Assembly: GCA_963849635.1 (NCBI GenBank)
Contig: CAWKIA010000018.1
Location: 1-64,000 of the forward strand
Source: CAVRUD01 sp963849635
GTDB lineage: Bacteria; Chloroflexota; Chloroflexia; Thermomicrobiales; UBA6265
Direction of reading: 5' to 3'
DNA length: 64,000 bases
Shown here: piece after piece, positions 16,847 through 24,851 of the stretch
Position numbering within the stretch: position 1 is the first letter of the stretch
How the letters are laid out: each line of letters opens with the position of its first letter
The notes under the pieces: model-generated
What the model saw: only the letters and a program-made list of their open reading frames with translations
Told to the model about the DNA's origin: nothing
Databases searched by the model: none
Position numbers and translations under genes: made by a program

Positions 16847-18126
16847 ATGGCGACGCCTGCGTCGCGTCATCGAAGCGGGTTTCACATCAGCGCGGTCGTA
16901 CCGATCCTGGGCTGGATCCGGACCTATAACCGCTCGCGCCTGCTGCGACCAGACGTCCTGGCCGGCGTCACCGTCGCCGCCTTCTCGGTGCCGGAGAGCA
17001 TGGCCTATGCCGGACTGGCTGGGCTGACTCCCGAGCACGGCCTCTCGCGAGTATCGTGGCGCTACTCGACTATGCCTGCTTTGCTACGTCGCGCCACATG
17101 TCGGTCGGCACCACCTCGGCTCTGTCGATCATGGTCGCCGGCACCCTCGGCGGTCTGGCGCTGACCAACCCGGACGACTATCTGGCCGCCGCCCAGCTGA
17201 CGGCGATCTTTGCCGGCATCATTGCCGTCGTCGCCGGTTTGCTGAAGCTCGGATTCGTCGTCAACTTCATCTCGGAATCGGTCCTTACCGGACTCTCGGC
17301 TGGCGCCGCCCTCTTCATTGCGTCCAGCCAACTCGCGAAACTCTTCGGGATTGAAGGGGTGCAGGGCAACTTCTTCGAACGGGTCTGGAATGTCGTGAAG
17401 CACCTCGCTGAGACCAACGGCTGGACGTTGGCGCTCGGTCTGACTTCGATTGCCTTGCTGCTGATCCTCGAACGGTTCTTCCCCCGCCTGCCGACCTCGC
17501 TGTTCGTCGTCCTGCTGGCGATCGCCCTCATGTACGTTACCGACCTGGAGGAGAAAGGGGTCAAGGTTGCCGGCCACATCCCGCGCGGGCTGCCGCTGCC
17601 CGACCTACCGACGGTCGACTCGTCGCTGCTACCGGCCTTGTTCGGTCTGGCGCTCGGCTGTTTCTTGCTCTCGTACGTCGAAGGCGTCTCAGTCGCGCGG
17701 ACGTTCGCGGCGCGGGAGCACGAGAGGGTCGATGCCAACCAGGAACTTTACGCCAACGGCGCGATCAACGTCGGCGCGGGGATCCTCCAGGGGTTCGCGG
17801 TCGGCGGCAGCATGTCGCGCTCAGCGGTCAACGCCGAGGCCGGAGCCAGAACTCCTCTTGCGGGCGGGGTCGCCGCGATCTTGCTTGCGGTCGTGCTGCT
17901 CTTTCTGACCGAGCCGTTCGGCAAACTGCCGGAGGCGACGCTGGCGGCAGTCGTTCTCGTGGCGATCCGAAGTCTGATCAAAATCCCGGACCTTCAACGC
18001 CTCTGGCGCCTGAGCCGAGTCGAATTCGCCGCCGCCGCGCTGACGATGGCGGGCGTACTGGTATTTGACCTGCGTTGGACAAGCGCTTCGCAAGCCCATC
18101 GAGCACGTCCATCTTCCGTTCAGTGA
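16847..18126 (+). pseudogene. SulP-family anion transporter, frameshifted and truncated
   Basis: SulP proteins carry sulfate, bicarbonate or other anions. The start at 16847 follows GGAGG by six bases. The N-terminus (PDVLAGVTVAAFSVPESMAYAGLAG) is in frame 2; after a one-base loss near 17050 it continues in frame 1 (SIVALLDYACFATSRHMSVG) through most of the membrane domain, including GAGILQGFAVGGSMSRSAVN and LPEATLAAVVLVAIRSLI. Homology stops near 18072 (VLVFDLRW), where it joins unrelated DNA. The last helices and the STAS domain are lost. The truncation looks real and the gene should be non-functional. Confidence 0.75.
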
Positions 18127-18160
18127 GGCGCTCCACGACTGGCGCATCGACAAATGCCAG
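18068..18160 (-). pseudogene. LuxR-type HTH fragment
   Basis: About 30 minus-strand residues, LAFVDAPVVERLTERKMDVL then DGLAKRLSN, match the start of the LuxR/MalT C-terminal helix-turn-helix (consensus LTERExEVLxLLAxGLSNxEIA). It is wedged between the SulP truncation and the Cys-rich fragment and has neither start nor end. It marks a recombination junction. Confidence 0.45.
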
Positions 18161-18780
18161 CGACCCCGGCGTCTGCACCTACGGCTGCGTCTGCTGCGTC
18201 TACCCAAACGGCAACTCCCGCTGCCGCCCGCCGGGCACCTGCAGCCCGGGCCAGGAGGTCGCCCCCGCGACCACGACCACGACGACCACCGCCGCGCCGA
18301 CCGCCACCGACCACGACGACCGTGCCCCCACGACGACCACCGCAGCACCGACCACACCTACGACGACGGCCGCGCCGACCACCACCGTGGCGCCGACCAC
18401 CACGACGACCACCGCCCCCACGACAACCACGACCACGGCGCCGACCACGGCGGCGCCCACCACCACCACCCCCCGCGGGGGCGCGCTGGTGGTCCACAGT
18501 ACGGCATCCACTGCCCGGTCGGCTGCGTCTGCGACGACCTTGTCGACGGCACCTGCATCGCCCGACCGCAAGGGGGCAACCCTGCGAGGACGTCTGCGGC
18601 GGATAGTACGGCGTCGGCTGCTCCGTCGGCTGCCATTGCGACCACGATCACAATGGCACCTGCGTCAGCACCCCGCCGGGGACCTGCGCCGGGTTCTGCG
18701 CGACGCTGAAAGGCATCGACTGCCCCGCCGGTTGCACCTGCAAAGGAGACGGATTCACTGGCCTCTGCACGGACTTTTAG
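18138..18780 (+). pseudogene. Cys-rich repeat protein with Thr/Pro linker, broken
   Basis: Four modules of the form C-x2-3-G-C-x-C...G-x-C can be read: VCTYGCVCCVYPNGN (frame 3), QYGIHCPVGCVCDD (frame 2), then YGVGCSVGCHCDHDHNGTC and GIDCPAGCTCKGDGFTGLC (frame 1), ending at TAG 18780. After the first module comes a mucin-like Thr/Pro/Ala stretch (18260-18470). An in-frame TAG at 18604 stands where the sister module has CAG (Gln). The composition suits a secreted, disulfide-bonded, possibly O-glycosylated surface protein. No signal peptide is visible because the 5' end is replaced by the LuxR fragment. The family is not recognised. Confidence 0.45.
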
Positions 18781-18802
18781 GCACGGGGCTAACTCCGGAG
18801 AC

Positions 18803-19042
18803 GTGTTCGTGCTCGGCGACGACGACCCGATTCCGGCCGAGGCCGCGATGCAGGTCACGGTGGCGGCGCCGGACGGGACGACCGAGGCCGTCTTCGTGAG
18901 CTATGACGGGGACACGGCCGGCATGTTCGAGGGGTCCTACATCGCCGTCTACGGCGAGGTGGTCAGTACGCAATCGGGAGTCAATCTGCTGGGAGGTCCT
19001 GTCACACAACCGCTTGTACAGGCGATCTTCGTATCGCTCTAG
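18803..19042 (+). CDS. Hypothetical beta-rich protein or domain remnant
   Basis: 79 residues from the GTG at 18803, with GGAG just before it. The pattern (MQVTVAAPDGTTEAVFVSYD, FEGSYIAVYGEVVSTQSG, LVQAIFVSL) suggests a five-stranded OB-like fold such as occurs at the end of lipoproteins. There is no signal peptide, so it may be the C-terminal end of a longer lost gene. It comes 22 bases after the Cys-rich remnant. Confidence 0.4.
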   Translation: MFVLGDDDPIPAEAAMQVTVAAPDGTTEAVFVSYDGDTAGMFEGSYIAVYGEVVSTQSGVNLLGGPVTQPLVQAIFVSL

Positions 19043-19671
19043 CCGGGGGAGGGGTTCGTCCTGGAGCCGCTCAGGGCGTTGTCATTTGCCCCAGGACGGG
19101 CGGAAACCGCGTACAGGGCCCTAACCTGTGGTGATCATCTGTAGCCCAGGTATCCGCCGTTCCCGGCATTGGCATCGGGTTTGCATTAAGGAGGGTCGCG
19201 GCGATCGCAAGCACGATCCGCACCGGCCCAGGGGCAGCCTCCCCTGGACCAGATCCCATCCCCAAGACCCAGCGGCGGGCCGGATCCCCCCATTCCCTTC
19301 CGGCCCGCCGCTGCGTTTAACCCGAGACGATGCCCCCTCGGATCGGTAGGACAACGGTGGCAACCCGGGCGGAACGGTCGGTTCCGGCTCCGGTCTCGCC
19401 GAGACGTTCGGGAAGTAGCAGAGGTCGAGCCAGCCAGGCGACCTGCGGAGGCACCTCGCTGGCCATCCGTGAGCGGATGGGGGCGCGTTCGGGCGCCCCC
19501 ATTCCCCTCCACCAGCCCGCCGACACGCGCGGGTTCCTCCCATCAGCGCGGACCGGGTAGTATTCCCCCAGAGTCACAACAATCCGAGACGCGCGATCCG
19601 GCCCCAACGGCCGTGCCCCGTGCCGTCCATCGGGAGGTGCAGAACGCCGCGCGATACCAATGGAGCCGCCC
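19043..19671. other. Non-coding stretch with strong hairpins
   Basis: About 630 bases without a convincing gene. The clearest structure is a 14-bp stem, 19270-19283 with 19300-19313, followed by a short T-run, a plausible plus-strand terminator. A second GC-rich hairpin lies near 19478-19500. The 3' end holds the leader of the KaiC-like gene. Confidence 0.45.
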
Positions 19672-21162
19672 ATGAACCCCACCCCAGCTCGGACCGGGTC
19701 TGTGCCGCCGTCCCGTCTTCCCACCGGTGTGCCAGGTCTCGACGCGGTCCTCGGCGGGGGGTTCCTCGTCGGCGACGCCTACCTCGTTGTGGGGCCGCCC
19801 GGTTCGGGCAAGACGACCCTCGGCAATCAGCTCGCCTTCGCCCACGCCCGGGCGGGCGGCACCGCCCTCGTCGTCACGCTGCTGACCGAAACCCACGACC
19901 GGATGCTCGGGCACCTGCGCACCTTCGGCTTCTTCGACCCGTCCATCGCGGGCGCCGGGGTCCGCTACCTGAGCCTGCTCACCGACCTGGAGGCGGGCGG
20001 CGTCGACGGGCTGCTGGAGGGGTTGCGGCGGGCCGTCCGCGAGGCGGGCGCCACCTTGCTCGTCATCGACGGCACCTCTGCCGCCGAGGCGATCGCGCCC
20101 TCGGCGATCGCCTACGGACGGTTCGCCGCGGGATTGCAGGTCCGCGCCGGATATGCCGGCTGCACCACCGTGCTCCTCTCGACCGGGCGCTCGGAGGGGG
20201 CCAGCGCGATAGCCCCGCAGGTCGACGGCGTGCTGGAGCTCTCGCTGGAGGCCGCCCACACCCGGGAGGTCCGCCGTGTGCGGGTCGCCAAGCTGCGCGG
20301 GTCGGCCCACCTCAACGGCTGGCACCGCTTCGCGATCGCCGAGGGAGGCGTCGAGGTCTCCCCTCGGCTGGAGGCGGCACTACACGGCACGGCGCCGCAG
20401 ACGCTGGGGGTGGCGGATCGCCACCCCCTCGGCGTCGCCGGGCTGGACGCCATGCTGGGCGGCGGCCTCCAGGACCGGTCCGCCACGCTGGTCCTCGGCA
20501 CGCCGGGGGCCGGCAAGACGATCCTGGGCCTGCACTTCCTCGCCGACGGGGCACGCCGGGGCGAGCCGGGGCTGGTGGCGTGCTTCCACGAGACGGCGGA
20601 CGGGCTGGTGGCCACGGCGGAGGGGGCCGGGATCGACCTCGCGCCGCACGCCGCGTCCGGCCTGGTGCGGGTGCTGTGGCGGGCGCCGGTGGAGCTCTCG
20701 CCAGACGCGTGGGCGTGGGAGCTGCTTGCCACCGTGGAGGAGCACCGGCCGGAGCGCCTGGTGATCGACGCCTTCACCGACGTGGCCCAGTACTTCGACC
20801 ACCCGGGTCGGCAGGTGCCATTCCTGACGGCGCTGACGACAGAGCTGCAAGCCCGGGGCGTCACGACGCTGGTCAACGCCGAGCTCGACGCTTACGCCGG
20901 CCCGAGCCTGCTGCCGCCCATCCCGGCGGTCTCGGCCGCGCTGGACAACGGCGTGTTGCTGCGGACGGCGGAGCTGGGCTCGCGCCTGGTGCGGGTCGTC
21001 TCGGTGCTCAAGACCCGCCAGATCGACTTCGACCACGCGATCCGGGTGTTCTCCATCGGGGAGCGGGGCATCGACGTCGGCGGCGTCGTCGATGCGGAGG
21101 GGGGGCTGCTGACCGGCGAGGCGCACGGGCCCGGCCCCCTCCGGCAGCCCGACGTCAGCTAG
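19672..21162 (+). CDS. KaiC-like protein with two RecA-type ATPase domains
   Basis: 496 residues from the ATG at 19672 (GGAG six bases upstream; an ATG at 19660 is possible). Domain 1 (about 10-235) has Walker A GPPGSGKTT and Walker B TLLVIDGTSA; domain 2 (about 255-480) has Walker A GTPGAGKTI and Walker B RLVIDAFTDV. Each begins with the KaiC signature GVPGLDAVLGGGF or GVAGLDAMLGGGL. Cyanobacterial KaiC has the same two-domain layout, but no kaiA or kaiB is nearby and the second domain lacks an obvious KaiC-type Ser-Thr autophosphorylation pair. A response regulator follows 26 bases later, so a signalling role is inferred. Very GC-rich. Confidence 0.75.
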   Translation: MNPTPARTGSVPPSRLPTGVPGLDAVLGGGFLVGDAYLVVGPPGSGKTTLGNQLAFAHARAGGTALVVTLLTETHDRMLGHLRTFGFFDPSIAGAGVRYLSLLTDLEAGGVDGLLEGLRRAVREAGATLLVIDGTSAAEAIAPSAIAYGRFAAGLQVRAGYAGCTTVLLSTGRSEGASAIAPQVDGVLELSLEAAHTREVRRVRVAKLRGSAHLNGWHRFAIAEGGVEVSPRLEAALHGTAPQTLGVADRHPLGVAGLDAMLGGGLQDRSATLVLGTPGAGKTILGLHFLADGARRGEPGLVACFHETADGLVATAEGAGIDLAPHAASGLVRVLWRAPVELSPDAWAWELLATVEEHRPERLVIDAFTDVAQYFDHPGRQVPFLTALTTELQARGVTTLVNAELDAYAGPSLLPPIPAVSAALDNGVLLRTAELGSRLVRVVSVLKTRQIDFDHAIRVFSIGERGIDVGGVVDAEGGLLTGEAHGPGPLRQPDVS

Positions 21163-21188
21163 GGCACGCGGCGTGCGCTAGCCGAGGG

Positions 21189-21542
21189 ATGAAGACCATC
21201 CTGGTCGTCGAGGACGAGGCGCCCATCCGCGAAGTGCTCGCCGAGATCCTCCGCGACGAAGGGTACGCGGTCCTCGTCGCGTCGAACGGGGCCGTCGCCC
21301 TCGTGGTGGTTGCGGAGCGGCGGCCCGACCTGGTACTCACCGACGCGATGATGCCGGGGTTGGACGGGCTGGGGCTCCTGCGGCGGCTGCGGGCGGACCC
21401 CCGCACCGCGGCGATCCCGGTGGTCGTGACGAGCGCGGCGCTGCGCCCGGGCTCCGCGGACCTCGACGGGGCGGCGTTCCTCGCGAAGCCGTACGACCTG
21501 GACGACCTGCTGCGGGCGGTACGCGACGGGCTACGCGGCTGA
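21189..21542 (+). CDS. CheY-like single-domain response regulator
   Basis: 117 residues, a receiver domain alone. The acidic pocket is VVEDEAP, the phospho-acceptor Asp is in LTDAMMPGLDG, followed by VVTSAA (switch Ser/Thr) and FLAKPYDLDDL (conserved Lys). There is no output domain, so it must act through a partner. No histidine kinase lies in the window; the KaiC-like ATPase immediately upstream is the likely functional neighbour. Start at 21189 after GAGGG. Confidence 0.88.
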   Translation: MKTILVVEDEAPIREVLAEILRDEGYAVLVASNGAVALVVVAERRPDLVLTDAMMPGLDGLGLLRRLRADPRTAAIPVVVTSAALRPGSADLDGAAFLAKPYDLDDLLRAVRDGLRG

Positions 21543-21728
21543 CGGAGCATATCCGGCCGGCGCCGGGCGGTGGGACGGCACGGTGGGCCGAGACGCTGAA
21601 GGTCGTGACGCGGGTCGTGCGGTATGGCAATGGGCCATCCTGGCGGCCCGTGGCGATCCGGTCGGCGGGGCCGTGATCGGGCAGGGCGCCGGATTCGCAG
21701 TGTACCGGGCGCTGGACGGCGGCGCGGA
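21543..21728. other. Short intergenic stretch
   Basis: It lies between the response regulator and the convergent small gene. No gene was recognised. Confidence 0.4.
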
Positions 21729-21926
21729 TTACGGGACCGGCGGCTCCAGGGCCACGTCCTCGAGGTTCGGCGGATAGGGGTCGATGGCCCACTCTTCGGT
21801 CGGTTCGGTCGGGGAGGCCGCGCCGGAGGGCAGGACCAGGGCGTAGTGCCGCCCGTCGGAGCCGAGCACGAGGAGCCGGTCCGGATTGTCGCGGTGTTCG
21901 CCGATCACGGAGTAGACGGTGGGCAT
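21729..21926 (-). CDS. Small hypothetical protein
   Basis: 65 residues. GGAG lies seven bases before the ATG at 21926. The N-terminal half is strand-like (MPTVYSVIGEHRDNPDRLLVLGSDGRHYALVL); the C-terminal half is acidic and proline-rich (EEWAIDPYPPNLEDVALEPP). No family is recognised. It is convergent with the response regulator and lies in the GC-rich half of the island, where open frames occur by chance, so its reality rests on the ribosome-binding site and composition. Confidence 0.45.
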   Translation of the reverse strand: MPTVYSVIGEHRDNPDRLLVLGSDGRHYALVLPSGAASPTEPTEEWAIDPYPPNLEDVALEPPVP

Positions 21927-22228
21927 GGGCGGGGCTCCGGCGTGTCTAGCGGGATCTCGACACGTGTCATACGCAGGGTCGGTGCCAGGACTCCTGTCAC
22001 CCAGGACGGATCGACAGCAACCGACGCCGCCACCGCCGCCGGACGCATGATCCCAGCCATTCCGCCGTCCGACGCGACGCCCTCGCTACTGTCTGCTTAA
22101 TGCGCAGGCTACGGATTCCGGGACATCTCGCCAGCAGATGGCACGGTCCCTGCCTATGGCTCGGCGGCGTGACGGCGGCGTCACTACCTACGAGCGCCGG
22201 ATTGGCGCGCCAATCGAAGGGACACTCC
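21927..22228. other. Intergenic region before csbD
   Basis: About 300 bases without a convincing gene; it should hold the promoters of the small minus-strand gene and of csbD, but no strong match was identified. Confidence 0.4.
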
Positions 22229-22435
22229 ATGAGCGATTCCACCAAGAACCGGGTCGAGGGCACCCTGGACAAGCTGAAGGGCGAGGGCAAGGAGCAGCTC
22301 GGCCAGGCGACCGACGACAAGCGGACGCAGGGCGAGGGCGTGCTCGACCAGGCCCAGGGCGAGGGCAAAAAGGGCATGGCCGACGTGAAGGACAAGGCCG
22401 GCGACCTGCTCAAGAAGGTCACCGGCGGCAACTAA
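22229..22435 (+). CDS. CsbD-family stress protein
   Basis: 68 residues, highly charged and helical: NRVEGTLDKLKGEGKEQLGQ, then DKRTQGEGVLDQAQGEGKKG and DKAGDLLKKV. This repeated K-G-E-x-K/Q pattern is the CsbD family, induced by general stress in many bacteria (sigma-B dependent in Bacillus). Biochemical role unknown. It is followed by the DUF2171-like protein, another stress-associated family, with a 98-base gap containing a hairpin. Confidence 0.85.
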   Translation: MSDSTKNRVEGTLDKLKGEGKEQLGQATDDKRTQGEGVLDQAQGEGKKGMADVKDKAGDLLKKVTGGN

Positions 22436-22533
22436 CACGATGAGCGATTCCTGATACGGCCGTAGGGGCGGCGCCATCCGGAAAGCCGGGTGGCACCGCC
22501 CCTCGGCCCCGAACTCAGTAGGAGGACGACATC

Positions 22534-22971
22534 ATGGACAACCGCACCCAGATCGAGACCGGCATGACGGTCTTCGGCTCCGACGGCGACAAGGTGGGCA
22601 AGATCGTCGGCTTCGAAGGGGAGTACTTCGTCGTCGAGAAGGGGTTCTTCTTTCCGTCCGACCACTACATCCCGACCTCCGCCGTCGCCAGCACCGACTC
22701 GGACAATGTCTACCTGACAGTCACCAAGGACGAGGCCCTCAGTCAGGGCTGGGACCGCCATCCGGAGGGCTGGGTCGACGAGCGGACTGACACCAACCTG
22801 GAGGCCGGCTACGCCCGGGCCGACGCCGCGGACCGCGGGTCCGTCTCCGTCGCGGCCGGAGGCGAGGCGCTGCGCGTGCCCGTCTACGAGGAGGACATCG
22901 CCGCCGTCACGCGCGACGTGGAGCGCGGCGCGATTCGGATCGAAAAGGAGCTTGTCACCGAGGACCGCTGA
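22534..22971 (+). CDS. DUF2171/PRC-barrel-like protein with truncated DUF2382 tail
   Basis: 145 residues. The N-terminal half (MTVFGSDGDKVGKIVGFEGE, FFPSDHYIPTSAVAS) is a PRC-barrel/DUF2171-type beta domain. The C-terminal end LRVPVYEEDIAAVTRDVERG, then IRIEKELVTEDR, matches only the start of a DUF2382 (YsnF/AvaK-type) domain and is cut off. Three bases after the stop the sequence becomes an integrase fragment, so the gene was probably truncated by rearrangement. The start has AGGAGG nine bases upstream. Likely a stress protein paired with CsbD. Confidence 0.75.
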   Translation: MDNRTQIETGMTVFGSDGDKVGKIVGFEGEYFVVEKGFFFPSDHYIPTSAVASTDSDNVYLTVTKDEALSQGWDRHPEGWVDERTDTNLEAGYARADAADRGSVSVAAGGEALRVPVYEEDIAAVTRDVERGAIRIEKELVTEDR

Positions 22972-22973
22972 TC

Positions 22974-23102
22974 ATGGACATCCTCGGCCATACCCAGATG
23001 AGCACGACGATGGACCTCTACGCGCACATCCTGCCGGCGGCGAAGCGCGAAGCGGCAAACGCGATGGACGCCACGTTCGGTCGCCGAACGGAGGCGAGTT
23101 GA
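22974..23102 (+). pseudogene. Tyrosine recombinase (integrase) C-terminal fragment
   Basis: 42 residues: MDILGHTQMSTTMDLYAHIL then PAAKREAANAMDATFGR. This is the LGH box and nucleophile-tyrosine end of a phage-type integrase; all upstream catalytic residues are gone. It lies 111 bases from the 3' end of tRNA-Gln, the expected place for an island integrase. It is fused directly behind the truncated DUF2382 domain. Confidence 0.8.
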
Positions 23103-23212
23103 TGGCTTCCAGGTACTTTGGCTGTCAAGTTGGCTGTCAGAAAACAAAAAAGGCGGGCGGAGGTTCGCCGACCTTTCTGGATATTTGGCTTTGGCAAGCC
23201 ATAGTGATTGGG

Positions 23213-23283
23213 CTGGGGTGCAGGGATTCGAACCCCAACTACCTGTTCCAGAGACAGGCGTCCTACCGTTAGACGACACCCCA
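23213..23283 (-). tRNA. tRNA-Gln (CTG)
   Basis: Complete cloverleaf. Anticodon CTG in loop CTCTGGA, acceptor TGGGGTG with CACCCCA (U1-A72, typical of Gln), discriminator G; CCA not encoded. Its 3' end faces the island and is duplicated at 12308-12333. Confidence 0.95.
23216..23241 (-). repeat. Right attachment-site copy within tRNA-Gln
   Basis: 26 bases identical to 12308-12333, covering the T-arm and acceptor 3' strand of the tRNA. It is the presumed integration site of the island. Confidence 0.75.
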
Positions 23284-23400
23284 ATCGAACCGAGTTTACC
23301 ACTCTGAGGGTGGGCCGTCCAACGACGTCGTTGCTTTACGGCTTAGCGGTTGGAACCGATTTTCAAGGCCCAAGGTGTATGCAGCTATAGCAAACGGAGT

Positions 23401-24297
23401 CTAGCCCGGCGGCAGAGGTTGAACGAGGACAACATCGTCCAAGTTGCCTTTCAACGTCGCGAAGGCCGCCGCCACGGTGTTCCGGGCGAGGACCAAGGCC
23501 GTCACTGGGCCGGTACCGCCTGGAACCGGAGTAATGGCACCGGCGATTGGCAGGAGGGCATCGAAGTCGGCGTCGCCGACGATCCGGTCCCCGACGACGT
23601 TGACGCCGAAGTCGATCACCGTCGCGCCCGAGTGGACCATGTCTGCTGTGAGGAGGCCGGCATGGCCGGCGGCGACGGCGACAATGTCCGCCTCTCGACA
23701 TATCCCCGGCAGGTCGACCGTCTGGCGGTGACAGATGGTGACGGTGGCGTGGCGTTGAGTTAGGAGCGCCGCGAATGGGCGCCCGACGACGTTCGATCTC
23801 CCGATGACGGTCACCCGCTTGCCGGCGAGTTCGATTCCGTAGTGGTCGAGCAGTTCGATCCCGCCTTGCGGGGTACTTGGCCGTAACGAAGGCAAACCCA
23901 TGTGAAGCCGGCCGGCGTTGGTCGGTGTGATCCCATCGACATCTTTCATAGGAGAGAGGTGTTCGAAGACGAGGTCGGAGGTGAGCGGTTCCGGGAGTGG
24001 CATCAAGACCAGAATGCCGGTCACCGACGGATCGCGATTCAGCTCCCCGATCTGCTCGGTGAATGTTGTCGCATCGATCGACAACGGAAGATCGACCGGT
24101 CTGTGGCCTATGCCTACCCGAGCGAACGTGCGAGCGATTGACGATCGATAGGCGCGAGCAGAACCGTCGTCACCGACAAGCACGGTCGCGAGCAGAAGTG
24201 GGTGAGCTCCCTGGACTTCCAGATCGGAGATCCATCCATTGATGTTTGCCCGGAGATGATCTGCGAGGGCGGACCCTCGAAGAATTTCGGCCGCCAT
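23401..24297 (-). CDS. folD: FolD-family methylene-tetrahydrofolate dehydrogenase/cyclohydrolase, atypical active site
   Basis: 298 residues, normal length. FolD interconverts 5,10-methylene-, methenyl- and 10-formyl-THF, feeding purine synthesis and Fmt. Conserved parts are GILVLMPLP, MKDVDGITPTNAGRL, RPSTPQGGIELLDHYGI, the NADP-binding VTVIGRSNVVGRPFAALL and ITPVPGGTGPVTALVL. Two usual active-site residues differ: the Lys of Y-x-x-x-K is Ile (AYRSSI) and the Gln of ILVQLPLP is Leu. The Asp of DVDG remains. In studied enzymes that Lys is needed for cyclohydrolase activity, so this protein may be a dehydrogenase only, or may use another residue. Confidence 0.85.
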   Translation of the reverse strand: MAAEILRGSALADHLRANINGWISDLEVQGAHPLLLATVLVGDDGSARAYRSSIARTFARVGIGHRPVDLPLSIDATTFTEQIGELNRDPSVTGILVLMPLPEPLTSDLVFEHLSPMKDVDGITPTNAGRLHMGLPSLRPSTPQGGIELLDHYGIELAGKRVTVIGRSNVVGRPFAALLTQRHATVTICHRQTVDLPGICREADIVAVAAGHAGLLTADMVHSGATVIDFGVNVVGDRIVGDADFDALLPIAGAITPVPGGTGPVTALVLARNTVAAAFATLKGNLDDVVLVQPLPPG

Positions 24298-24762
24298 ACT
24301 TTCTTGAAACTCCCTCTTGCCAGCTGATCTCGTTATGCCCTACGGACAATATATCGATGCTGCCCCAGACGCTGCCCCGGTAGGCAGTTTTTAGTGTTTG
24401 GGTCTACTGATCAACTAGCAAGAGTAACCCACAGGACAACCCGAACCGTTCTGGCACCAAGTCGGCTTGACTCGCCGCGTGCCGAATCATCAATTCGATG
24501 CCACGCGATCAGCGGTGACGAACGCCTCCGGATGTCGTTTCCCCGTGTCAGGAAACGAGAACGTGGGAGCTCGACGACGCTCTCAGACGCCCCAGAATGT
24601 CAATCGGGAGCCAATCCCACCACAGCTCAAGCCACTTAACGACACCAGTAACGGCGCACTGTCACTATAACGACAGTGGAGACCGCTCTTGGTGGACAGT
24701 TTCACGCTAGTGTCGTTACGGACCACCTAATGGCGGATGATGTGGATAGTGACAATATTGCC
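24298..24762. other. Long intergenic region upstream of the XRE gene
   Basis: About 465 bases with no gene seen. The first part should carry the folD promoter (minus strand). The second holds three copies of TAACGACA (see 24637-24718). Confidence 0.5.
24637..24718. promoter_or_regulatory. Three copies of TAACGACA, candidate operators
   Basis: TAACGACA occurs at 24637-24644 and 24668-24675 on the plus strand and inverted at 24711-24718, 45-126 bases upstream of the XRE promoter. Spacing of about three helical turns between the first two suits cooperative binding. Confidence 0.4.
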
Positions 24763-24791
24763 TTGACTTGCATGCAAGTGACAATTACAAT
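24763..24791 (+). promoter_or_regulatory. XRE gene promoter with internal palindrome
   Basis: TTGACT (24763-24768), 17 bases, TACAAT (24786-24791). The palindrome TTGCATGCAA overlaps the -35 edge and spacer, an ideal place for autorepression by the XRE protein downstream. Confidence 0.65.
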
Positions 24792-24851
24792 CATGACAGA
24801 AAGTCACCAGCGGGTGGTGACAGGCTGGCGAAGCGGGGCCAGCACGAAGTC

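Larger units (their letters stand above)
12308..23241. mobile_element. Decayed tRNA-Gln genomic island
   Basis: Bounded by a 26-bp perfect direct repeat, 12308-12333 and 23216-23241, identical to the 3' part of the intact tRNA-Gln at the right end. An integrase C-terminal fragment (22974-23102) lies beside the tRNA, where tRNA-targeting integrases usually sit. Between the repeats are an IS5 fragment, a sulfatase tail, FGE, several truncated genes, a KaiC-like ATPase, a response regulator and stress proteins. The right half is much richer in GC than the flanking chromosome. No intact mobility gene remains, so the island should be immobile. Accretion of more than one insertion is possible. Confidence 0.7.

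Noticed and set aside
18250..18470. Possible tandem-repeat or CRISPR-like array
   Set aside because: It is low-complexity ACC/ACG codons for Thr, with no regular repeat-spacer pattern; no CRISPR array was seen anywhere in the window.
18120..18571. Minus-strand Val/Gly/Arg-rich frames opposite the Thr-rich tract
   Set aside because: Pure complement of ACC/ACG repeats, without a ribosome-binding site or protein-like composition.
20112..21126. Long minus-strand frames opposite the KaiC-like gene
   Set aside because: High GC leaves few stops; the plus-strand protein has both ATPase domains complete.
19660..21542. Single 640-codon Arg/Pro-rich frame covering the KaiC-like gene and the regulator
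   Set aside because: Only its last 117 codons (the response regulator) are coding; the rest is an out-of-frame shadow.
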